Shown here: positions 55,938 to 64,000 of the stretch, piece after piece
Layout of the letters: the number at the start of each line of letters is the position of its first letter
How positions within the stretch are numbered: position 1 is the first letter of the stretch
Source of the DNA: Omphiscola glabra
Taxonomy: Eukaryota; Mollusca; Gastropoda; Lymnaeidae
Assembly: GCA_964017045.1 (NCBI GenBank)
Contig: OZ024810.1
Location: 5,767,062 to 5,831,061, forward strand
Direction: 5' to 3'
Length of the DNA stretch: 64,000 nt
Program-made: the position numbers and the translations under genes
Notes under the pieces: generated by a model
Seen by the model: only the letters and a program-made list of their open reading frames with translations
Database searches by the model: none
What the model was told of the DNA's origin: nothing

Positions 55938-56000
55938 CTTGGAGCGATCGCAAAGCAGACAAAATATGAATTGTGCATAAATCTAATACACACTGTGTAA
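55938..56000 (+). CDS. Candidate terminal exon with stop inside a minisatellite
   Basis: A strong acceptor (TTTTTATTCTGTGTCTGCAG, ending 55937) precedes a short frame reading LGAIAKQTKYELCINLIHTV to a TAA at 55998-56000. That stop lies in the first, diverged unit of the 37-bp array. A second frame (one base, then LERSQSRQNMNCA) stops earlier and would fit the phase left by the candidate exon at 32142-32195. AATAAA occurs at about 57357, beyond the array. No family is recognised. Support is the acceptor plus an open frame only. Confidence 0.3.
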   Translation, partial: LGAIAKQTKYELCINLIHTV

Positions 56001-57128
56001 GAGAAGTCACAGTATAAATCTATAACACAGTGTGTAAGAGAGGTCACAGTATAAATCTATAACACATTGTGTAAAAGAGGTCACAGTATAAATCTATAAC
56101 ACATTGTGTAAGAGAGGCCACAGTATAAATCTATAACACAGTGTGTAAGAGAGGTCACAGTATAAATCTATAACACAGTGTGTAAGAGAGGTCACAGTAT
56201 AAATCTATAACACAGTGTGTAAGAGAGGTCACAGTATAAATCTATAACACAGTGTGTAAGAGAGGTCACAGTATAAATCTATAACACAGTGTGTAAGAGA
56301 GGTCACAGTATAAATCTATAACACAGTGTGTAAGAGAGGTCACAGTATAAATCTATAACACAGTGTGTAAGAGAGGTCACAGTATAAATCTATAACACAG
56401 TGTGTAAGAGAGGTCACAGTATAAATCTATAACACAGTGTGTAAGAGAGGTCACAGTATAAATCTATAACACAGTGTGTAAGAGAGGTCACAGTATAAAT
56501 CTATAACACAGTGTGTGTAAGAGAGGTCACAGTATAAATCTATAACACAGTGTGTAAGAGAGGTCACAGTATAAATCTATAACACAGTGTGTAAGAGAGG
56601 TCACAGTATAAATCTATAACACAGTGTGTAAGAGAGGTCACAGTATAAATCTATAACACAGTGTGTAAGAGAGGACACAGTATAAATCTATAACACAGTG
56701 TGTAAGAGAGGTCACAGTATAAATCTATAACACAGTGTGTAAGAGAGGTCACAGTATAAATCTATAACACAGTGTGTAAGAGAGGTCACAGTATAAATCT
56801 ATAACACAGTGTGTGTAAGAGAGGTCACAGTATAAATCTATAACACAGTGTGTAAGAGAGGTCACAGTATAAATCTATAACACAGTGTGTAAGAGAGGTC
56901 ACAGTATAAATCTATAACACAGTGTGTAAGAGAGGTCACAGTATAAATCTATAACACAGTGTGTGTAAGAGAGGTCACAGTATAAATCTATAACACAGTG
57001 TGTAAGAGAGGTCACAGTATAAATCTATAACACAGTGTGTAAGAGAGGTCACAGTATAAATCTATAACACAGTGTGTAAGAGAGGTCACAGTATAAATCT
57101 ATAACACAGTGTGTAAGAGAGGACACAG
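55983..57128. repeat. 37-bp minisatellite, about 31 copies
   Basis: TATAACACAGTGTGTAAGAG plus AGGTCACAGTATAAATC. A GTGTGTGTAA (+2) variant occurs at about 56511, 56809 and 56959. Confidence 0.97.
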
Positions 57129-57467
57129 TGAGCATTCAAGATTGATAAGATTAATAAGCCATTTCGTATCGTCCTTTCAATAAGCATTAAATATTAAACC
57201 TAAACTCGAGACACATTATTTTTTCTTTCGATGTGTTTTCCATTCAATTTATAGAGAACCCCGCCTTTGTATATAGTTATATAAAGGTCAGTGTTCTATG
57301 TGTTCCACTTGTATAGTGCATTTCAATATTTCTATTATGAACACTGATCAACATGTAATAAATCCTTTCTTTCATTTGACATAAATTTAAAACCAAACTA
57401 ATTTTAAAATGGCGATCATTACAGAACTTCAGTTGTTACCGAATCGAACCCGAACTTCTAGATGAGG
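57129..57467. other. Unique AT-rich interval
   Basis: Contains AATAAA near 57357. Otherwise nothing assigned. Confidence 0.45.
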
Positions 57468-57618
57468 ATTCGATTCCTTTTTCTAGATTCCCATCTCTAA
57501 ATTCCAATCTCTTATATTCCTATCTCTTAGATTACTATCGCTAGATTTCCATCTCTATTCCCATCTCTAGATTCCCATCTCTTGATTCCCATCTGTAGAT
57601 TCCCATATCTAGATTCTA
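57468..57618. repeat. 14-bp degenerate repeat, about 10 copies
   Basis: AGATTCCCATCTCT with many variants. Confidence 0.85.
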
Positions 57619-57789
57619 CTTTCATTGGTGTTTGTAACAAACCATCAGTTCTTGACATATCCCCTTTCCTTATTACCTCTATCATGAGTAGACCATAGCG
57701 TCCATGCTATTGCCATAGTTGTATTTATTGCAATGGTCGATTCGAAAGAGATAGTGATTTTTTATACAATGTTATTTTTGATAATTTAA

Positions 57790-58041
57790 ATGGCACTGCA
57801 AATACAAACATTTTTAAAAACTCACTTCCGCTTTCTCTTTAAGAAAGATGGCGGCACCCAGATTATCACTGAGAGTTACAGTGTGGATAGACACAGAAAG
57901 AAGTCATACGGAGTGCGCTCTTTTGAAGCTATTGCACCTAAATTATGGAACAGTTTGCCTCAATCGTTGAGGCAAATTGAAAATCATAAAAAGTAATTTA
58001 AGAGCCATTTAAAGACATTTTTTTCTTTAAATAGATTTTAG
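57790..58041 (+). pseudogene. LINE reverse-transcriptase C-terminal fragment (CR1/L2/jockey type)
   Basis: The plus frame from 57790 reaches the conserved tail RSFEAIAPKLWNSLPQSLR, followed after one in-frame TAA (57994-57996) by FKSHLKTFFSL and a terminal TAG at 58039. Non-LTR elements of the CR1, L2 and jockey kinds end with this (Y)GxRSFxxxAPxLWNSLP...FKxxLKTxLF motif just after the reverse-transcriptase domain. Only about 80 codons survive and the internal stop shows decay. The upstream polymerase core is absent, consistent with 5' truncation. The 3' sequence after 58041 (GAACGCTGTGCGCATAC) may be its UTR. Confidence 0.8.
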
Positions 58042-58507
58042 GACATCAGAACGCTGTGCGCATACTAAAATAGCATGGATACAAGAGCTAATAAAGTATT
58101 CAATCATTATCTTAAGAACCTTGTGAATATTTAGGCTATTATAATTCTTAAAAGTTCTGTCTGCCTCTGACTAGAACTCTTCTTTCGACTTAAATTGGAC
58201 CAAAGGTCCAAGATCGGTTGAATTTCCTAATTATTTTTCCATATAGAAACTGTGAAGACTTGCGTAATGCAGTTTGAAAAACTTGAGTATATTTATCGAG
58301 TAACACACACACCCCCCTTTTTGTCCCCCTAAAAACACTTTCGGACGTGGCAGTTTCCCGCCCTTTTATTTTCCGGCACCACCAGTGCTGGTCTCGATAT
58401 CATCCCCTGACACCACCAGTGGTGGTATCGATCCTGCCCCTCTTGTTGATTCTGCTTGTTCGTGACATCTTTAAGTGTTGAAGACATCTTGTGAAGAGTT
58501 TGGGGGT
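58042..58507. other. Unique interval, LINE 3' flank
   Basis: ACCACCAGTGGTGGT, a near-palindrome, is at about 58412. A related CACCAGTGCTGGT lies about 40 bp before. No gene is seen. Confidence 0.45.
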
Positions 58508-59398
58508 TGTGGGTGGGTGTGACTGGGTTGTGGGTGGGTATGACTGAGTTGTGGGTGGGTGTGACTGAGTTGTGGGTGAGTGTGAGTGGGTTGTGGGTGG
58601 GTGTGACTGGGTTGTGGGTGGGTGTGACTGGGTTGTGGGTGGGTGTGACTGGGTTGTGGGTGGGTGTGACTGGGTTGTGGATGGGTGTGACTGAGTTGTG
58701 GGTGGGTGTGACTGGGTTGTGGGTGGGTGTGACTGGGCTGTGGGTGGGTGTGACTGGGTTGTGGGTGGGTGTGACTGGGTTGTGGGTGGGTGTGACTGGA
58801 TGTGACTGGGTTGTGGGTGGGTGTGACTGGGCTGTGGGTGGGTGTGACTGGGTTGTGGGTGGGTGTGACTGGGTTGTGGGTGGGTGTGACTAAGTTGTGG
58901 GTGGGTGTGACTGGGCGTTGGGTGGGTGTGAGTGAGTTGTGGGTGGGTGTGACTGCGTTGTGGGTGGGTGTGACTGGGTTGTGGGTGGGTGTGACTGGGC
59001 TGTGGGTGGGTGTAACTGAGTTGTGGGTGTGTGTGACTGCGTTGTGGGTGGGTGTGAATGCGTTGTGGGTGGGTGTGACTGGGTTGTGTGTGGGTGTGAC
59101 GGGGTTGTGTGTGGGTGTGACGGGGTTGTGTGTGGGTGTGACGGGGTTGTGTGTTGGTGTGACGGGGTTGTGTGTGGGTGTGACGGGGTTGTGTGTGGGT
59201 GTGGCGGGGTTGTGTGTGGGTGTGACTGGGTTGTGGGTGGGTGTGACTGGGTTGTGTGTGGGTGTGACTGGGTTGTGGGTGGGTGTGACTGAGTTGTGGG
59301 TGGATGTGACTGAGTTGTGGGTGGGTGTGACAGGGTTGTGGGTGGGTGTGACAGGGTTGTGGGTGGGTGTGACTGAGTTGTGGGTGAGTTGAGGGTGA
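58508..59398. repeat. 21-bp G-rich minisatellite, about 42 copies, G-quadruplex motifs
   Basis: GTGTGACTGGGTTGTGGGTG plus G. GGGTGGG, GGG and GGG runs per period satisfy G3+N1-7 four times on the plus strand. Subtypes with GACGGGG...TGTGTGGG cluster at 59095-59220. Both strands are stop-free, giving long artefactual frames. Confidence 0.96.
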
Positions 59399-59510
59399 GA
59401 GCCAGTAGTGGGTTGAACAAATCGGGAAGTGGCAGGCACAAGCTCTTAACTAAGGCAAGATGGAATATTTGTACACAATAATATCTTAACCACACGCCCG
59501 CAAAATCATC

Positions 59511-59550
59511 ACTCAGACACACACACACATACACACACATACATACACAC
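59511..59550. repeat. AC microsatellite
   Basis: (AC)n with CATAC interruptions. Confidence 0.92.
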
Positions 59551-60114
59551 TACATAAATGTGTCAGTCATTAGCTGTGCAATGATTAATACACCGCTGTG
59601 ACGTCATACTCTGCTACAGGAGTCGAAATGGGAGTCGTGATCATGTCTCGCTCTGAGGCTAGGACACTGGGTAAAATGGATTTTTTTTTCGATTGATTTC
59701 ACGGTAACCAGTGAATGTGGGGGTGCCGTGGCTGGCGGGGGTGGTGGGTGTGGCTGGCGGGGAAGGGGTCCTTGGAAATAAATAGAATGATATTTGTACC
59801 GGAGGGAGGGAGAAGAGAATTGTTTAAAAAGAGGAGAGGCGGTTGTAGGGGTCAATAAACTTTGGTTATGTCGATTTTCGTCCCATTATCACGTGTGTGT
59901 GATTTAGTGGTGGGGGGGGGGCTGGTGGGGGATGTGGAAGGGTCTGGGTTTGAAGACAAACTTGAACTTTGCACAAATTTAAATGTTCTGGTCATCTGCT
60001 GTTAACATCAGGTTTATGGCGAGCAAATCTCGCATGCGCATTTATTCCGGGTGGACAGAGTCATCGAGTTGAACTTTTTACGTCAGAATCGGATCTCTTG
60101 TCTCGTAACAGTCA
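59551..60114. other. Unique interval
   Basis: It has a G-run at 59911-59920 and one TGACGTCA near 59599. No supported gene. Confidence 0.45.
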
Positions 60115-60250
60115 AAATACATCATTATGTCGAGAGTGTACATTCTTATGTCTTGAGTTTATATCATAATGTTGTTTGTGAGTGTACATCATTATGTCGT
60201 GAGTCTATATCATATGTTGTGAGAGTATATCATAATGTCGTATGTTTACA
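60115..60250. repeat. Repeat of about 21 bp, diverged, 6-7 copies
   Basis: ACATCATTATGTCGTGAGTG and TATATCATAATGTTG variants. Confidence 0.85.
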
Positions 60251-60269
60251 CCTAAATTTTTTGTGTGTG

Positions 60270-60460
60270 TAGAAGCCTCGTAACCCCCCCCCCCCCCCCG
60301 TAGCCTCTTAGCCTTAGAAGCCTCGTAGCCTTAGAAGCCTCATAGACTTTGAAGCTTCTATGGCTGCAAGGCTTTCAAGGTTACGAGGCTTCTTGGGGTA
60401 CGATGCTTCTGGGGGTACGAGGCTTCTGGGGGTACGATGCTTCTGGAGGTACGATGCCTT
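60270..60460. repeat. Inverted-repeat array of GAAGCCTCGTA units
   Basis: AGAAGCCTCGTAACC (60271-60285) and its exact inverse GGTTACGAGGCTTCT (60379-60393) enclose more copies in both orientations. A C-run is at 60284-60299. CTACGAGGCTAC recurs at about 61009. Confidence 0.85.
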
Positions 60461-60619
60461 CATCAGCACGAACAACAAAACATTTAAATAAGTATAAATT
60501 AAATTTACATAATATAAATAGACATATATACTAACTAAAAAAATGAAAATAAATTGGAGTTTGCGCAAAAACCAGACAAAAACAAAGTAAAGAAGAATGG
60601 AAAGACAGTGACTTGGAGT

Positions 60620-60995
60620 AAACCCAATCAGGAAAAAGACATGGCAGCTACATAAAATTGTGGATTTGGTTTATCCCCCTATGGAGTTAACGTATCAATT
60701 CTTGTTATTTATTTATTCTCCATACAGATCCTATCCGGTGTGTTACTAGTATATACCAGTAACTGCGATGTCTAAAATGACATCATGGTTATACTATTGA
60801 AATGTTTGGAGACCGCACAGAGAGCCTGTTTAGTTTGTGGCATAGAGGTGTTCTCTAAACCGGTCTCCAAGGCGATGACCTGTCTCACCTACGTATAATT
60901 TACCGCACTTTTTACAAAGGTTGGTGTAAATCACGTTGCGACTTGTGCATGTAAAGCCATCTTTTATTCTGAATGTTTACAGAGGGAAAGTGATC
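60620..60995 (-). pseudogene. Penelope-like element GIY-YIG endonuclease relic
   Basis: The minus strand reads CTSRNVIY, a paired-cysteine segment CKKCG, then KLYVGETGHRLGDRFREHL. This is the LYVGET...RxxxHL core of the GIY-YIG nuclease fused to reverse transcriptase in Penelope-like retroelements. The tyrosine-containing YVG, the following arginine and the EH region are intact to a TAA at 60830-60832. Further downstream, in shifted or interrupted frames, AVSKHFNS and DTLTP correspond to later conserved patches. Stops and frameshifts show it is dead. The reverse transcriptase expected upstream (above 61000) was not recognised. Confidence 0.85.
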
Positions 60996-61019
60996 TTATA
61001 AATTTCTAGGGCTACGAGG

Positions 61020-61600
61020 CTACAAAGGGGGGGGGGGGGGGGTCCTAGTACAAAGAGTAATATAGCAAGGACTGCGTTCAAACCGTTTAATGAAATAATG
61101 ACATGAAATGTGGAGGACTAAAAACGACAAAAGACAATCCCAATGTTGTTTAGTCTGAAAGCTTTCATCGGCCAATACAATCAAAACAAAGCAAAATAGG
61201 CGACATAGACTAAAATAAAACAGCATAGTAGACCGGAAATAACTCCAATCTAATAGGAAAATTTTCCACTAAAGCTTAAGGCAAATTTATTAATTTTTTT
61301 TAAAGGGTGTATTTTAATTTAAAAAATCGGGCTTTAACAGTGTGTTTCACAATCATATAATCTTTTTTGCTGCAAGAATTTCATTAAATAACACTTTAGA
61401 TTTTAAGAATGAAAACAAAATTGAATTTTTTTAACATATAAAATCATTGCTCCAATTATTTTCACCAATTGGCCACAAGTGATCCAACGGCTGTTTAAAA
61501 CTGGGTATCAGGGCAATCCAGTGAGTGTAATATGATACAACAGTGGTAAAAGTGATCTAAAAGGTGTTAAGATTTGTAAAGTCTAATTAGTGTGGGGGTG
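61020..61600. other. Interval upstream of the Penelope relic; possible decayed hammerhead motif
   Basis: A G-run (61026-61041) is followed by AT-rich DNA. On the minus strand CCGATGA (61165-61171), a self-complementary AAAGCTTT and CTAAAC (61148-61153) loosely follow the CUGANGA - stem - GAAA order. Proximity to the Penelope domain makes this suggestive, but the core bases are mutated. Confidence 0.25.
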
Positions 61601-61780
61601 CAGGGGCGTTACGAGGGTTAGTGCCGCCCGGGGCGGGTCAAAAATTTTTCCCCCCCTCTTCCACGAAAAAAAAATCTTACAGTTGGATAAAAATCCCGCA
61701 ACTTCATATAAAGAGAAAAAAGTGGCACCCGGAGCTGTTCGTCCTCTCCACACCCCTCTCCGCTTTCCAACGCAACTCTG
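61601..61780. mobile_element. hAT-like element, about 180 bp, degraded right end
   Basis: It starts CAGGGGCGTTACGAGGGTTA followed by GTGCCGCCCGGGG. A GGCACCCGGAGC motif and CCAACGCAACTCTG near 61780 look like the decayed right terminus. No 8-bp duplication could be found. Confidence 0.6.
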
Positions 61781-61825
61781 GGATGTGCAAGGGGTGTCCT
61801 ACAACTACAGATACGTTTCTTTGTT

Positions 61826-62015
61826 ATGATTGTTGGACCTTGAATGATTGGTGGACCTTGAATGATTGGTGGACCTTGAACAATTGGACCTTCGTGCTGT
61901 CATTTATTGCATATAGGAAATAGGAGTAAGCATGAGGTTTGGATGGGGTAAGAATGGGGTATGGATGGGTTAAGATTTGGGTATGAATGGGGTAAGAATG
62001 AGTTATGATCAATAG
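61826..62015. repeat. 18-bp repeat (3 copies) then a GAATGGGGTAAG-type repeat
   Basis: TGGACCTTGAATGATTGG is at 61830-61887. GAATGGGGTAAGAATGGG words run 61935-62010. Confidence 0.85.
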
Positions 62016-62407
62016 GTTGCTTGTCTTATTGTGTATATAATAATAAGGGAGGAGGCGGGTGTCTTCGTGTGATGTAAACACAACCCCTTGTTATATAGTG
62101 TAAGGAAAAGGGTCAAGGGTCAAATAGCTAGTGTTTACTTTGAGTCTATTGAAACTAGAAGCTGGGTTTTCATAGAAATCAAACAAGGACTGACTAGCGT
62201 GGTAGCTGTTCATAAGATGATCGATAATAGGGCAAACAAGAAAAGCGTTGTAGAGGGGGTGTCGTTGACGGAGCAGGGAGGAGGATGGAGGAGTGGTGGT
62301 GGGGTGAGGTGAATGAGTTGTTGGTGCATTCGATCTAGTTCAGCTGTGAGAAAACTAGCAATCATTACCTTTGGGGTCAGCTCGGGGTGAAAGAGGCCCT
62401 ATTGATG
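62016..62407. other. Unique interval
   Basis: A GGAGGA-rich patch near 62276-62308; no gene is supported. Confidence 0.45.
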
Positions 62408-62465
62408 CTGAGTGGGGGTGGGGGTGGGGGTGCATGTGTGTGTGCATGAGCGCGCGTGTGAGTGT
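62408..62465 (+). repeat. GGGGGT repeat then GT-rich stretch
   Basis: GTGGGGGTGGGGGTGGGGGT meets the G-quadruplex pattern. Confidence 0.85.
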
Positions 62466-62539
62466 GGCATTTGGTTCTGGGTCTTGTTAAGGGCTTTGAC
62501 CTGCTTATGAGACTCAAGTAATATTGTAAGCTCTTTCAT

Positions 62540-62635
62540 GGATTCATGCAACATTCTAATTTATGCAACATTGTGATTTATGCAACATTGTGATTTATGC
62601 AACATTCTGATCTTTGCAACATCTGATCTTTGCTA
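62540..62635. repeat. 17-bp repeat, about 5 copies
   Basis: TGATTTATGCAACATTG. Confidence 0.9.
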
Positions 62636-63519
62636 TACCGTGGAAGCTTGCATCCATCAATGGATAATGTGTGTATCCTTGCAATCACCCAATTTTCTGT
62701 CATAATAGCAATCGTCTTTTATTCCACATTACAATTATAGAAACTTATAATAATTGTTTTGGAAATGATGTTATTATTTTTTAAAATTATTAGTACATAA
62801 TTAAATAACAATAATAATAATAATAAATCTAGTTTTGTCATTGTTTTTTATTACTTTAATTAAGTTTTGTTTTTTCTGCATTTCTAACAAATATCCCTTG
62901 TTTCTCTATTTGACTCTATTTTGAATTTCTTTCTTGATCCATCCCTTTAATTTATTGTGGTCTATTTTTATCATTTCGTTTTAAGCCATATTATTATTCC
63001 TTTCATATTTCACCGCCATTCTTTTTGTTTAATCAAACATCATGCTTCAGAAAAAGAAAGACAAAAAAATCCAGGCAGCCCACTTCAGCAAAGCATTAGG
63101 ATTATTTTACGGTGGCAGCCATTGTTGGCCTGTATACCACCCGGAAATAGAACTTTCATCGGTCTCCAATGGTTGCTTCCCGCTGGAGGCCACCATTCGT
63201 TCCTATTTAAAAAGGGTGTGGGTTGGGGGTGGTGAGTGGTGGGACCAGAAGGGGGTTTCCCGGCCGGTTCATGCAGCGGTCAGCAGACGCAGACGGTCGA
63301 TAAAGAACGCCCTCGCGCCACTGAAGAAAGGAAATTGTCAGTGCACGTTGGGCTAAAAGGGGAAGTCATTTTTTGGAGCGCTGACACGATCAAAGATGGA
63401 GTTTGAAAAGAGTTTTTAGAATCAATTACGGAACCTGAGATGTAAATCAGCGTTTATCAAATGTTTTATTAATAATTATTACAAATTAAAATGTTTAAGG
63501 ATTAAGAAATAGATGCCAG
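62636..63519. other. Unique interval with an unassigned 104-codon plus frame
   Basis: ATG 63042 opens 104 codons to 63356 (start MLQKKKDKKIQAAHFSKALG), and an overlapping frame is open from 62957. No domain is recognised. CCTATTTAAAAAGG at about 63205 is TATA-like. It could be a promoter-proximal or element-derived region; evidence is insufficient. Confidence 0.25.
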
Positions 63520-64000
63520 AATAACTATTGGACATCACTGATGACAAACCATTCAAACTATTGGACATCACTGATGACAAACCATTCAAACTATTGGACA
63601 TCACTGATGACAAACCATTCAAACTATTGGACATCACTGATGACAAACCATTCAAACTATTGGACATCACTGATGACAAACCATTCAAACTATTGGACAT
63701 CACTGATGACAAACTATTGGACATCACTGATGACAAACCATTCAAACTATTGGACATCACTGATGACAAACCATTCAAACTATTGGACATCACTGATGGC
63801 AAACCATTCAAACTATTGGACATCACTGATGACAAACCATTCAAACTATTGGACATCACTGATGACAAACCATTCAAACTATTGGACATCACTGATGGCA
63901 AACCATTCAAACTATTGGACATCACTGATGACAAACCATTCAAACTATTGGACATCACTGATGGCATACCATTCAAACCATTGGACATCACTGATGGCAT
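63520..64000. repeat. 33-bp minisatellite, about 15 copies, runs off the window
   Basis: AAACTATTGGACATCACTGA plus TGACAAACCATTC. One unit near 63712 is shortened, and GATGGC variants recur. The minus frame (11-residue SNSLNGLSSVM repeat) is open because 33 is divisible by three. The true length is unknown since the array reaches the last base. Confidence 0.96.

Noticed and set aside
58471..59540. Minus-strand frame of 322 codons rich in T-H-N-P
   Set aside because: Produced by the 21-bp G-rich array; breaks down outside it.

Overview
The window looks like eukaryotic, metazoan genomic DNA, probably from a mollusc or another lophotrochozoan invertebrate. There is no operon structure and no long non-repetitive ORF, and the unique DNA is AT-rich. 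Fragments of several animal transposon classes are present: Helitron, hAT, a Penelope-like element with a GIY-YIG domain, a CR1/L2/jockey-type LINE tail, and MITEs. A GGGAGATAACTC-like motif that I associate with molluscan DNA occurs three times (near 429, 17043 and 26770). No species is assigned, and no complete protein-coding gene can be called.

The dominant feature is tandem repetition. By hand count about half of the 64 kb lies in more than sixty unrelated minisatellites with units of 10-72 bp. The largest are a 17-bp array (1090-4487), a 26-bp array (37562-38877), adjacent 25- and 26-bp arrays (47516-51765) and a 37-bp array (55983-57128). Nearly all long open frames in the window are artefacts of these arrays. 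Several arrays show higher-order structure. Some reiterate recognisable sequence motifs: CRE octamers (15519-16022, 16276-16522, 36204-36410), poly(A) signals (33739-34392), splice-donor consensus (22290-22605), G-quadruplex motifs (11684-12278, 58508-59398), hairpins (53228-53690), and in one case the terminus of a hAT transposon (30497-31245).

Transposable elements sit between the arrays. The best supported are a non-autonomous Helitron at 39395-43274 with canonical A^TC...CTAG^T ends and a 3' hairpin, three short hAT elements with perfect 8-bp target-site duplications (24926-25102, 29374-29539, 51795-51978), a Penelope-like GIY-YIG endonuclease relic at 60620-60995 (minus), and a LINE reverse-transcriptase tail at 57790-58041. 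Also well supported are a palindromic MITE at 29341-29676 that is split by one of the hATs, and a MITE at 33329-33720. An unclassified AT-rich element is present twice in inverted orientation (25895-26585 and 41855-42610), the second copy nested in the Helitron.

Genic content, if any, is sparse exons in a very repeat-rich intronic or intergenic landscape. Candidate exons come from splice signals plus coding-like frames: minus strand 12738-12876 and 10976-11054 (compatible phase), and plus strand 11479-11676, 32142-32195 and a possible terminal exon 55938-56000. A short signal-peptide-like ORF lies at 9713-9793. None was matched to a protein family, and minus- and plus-strand candidates are interleaved near 10-13 kb, so not all of them can belong to one gene. 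I found no tRNA, rRNA, CRISPR array or coherent multi-gene system.
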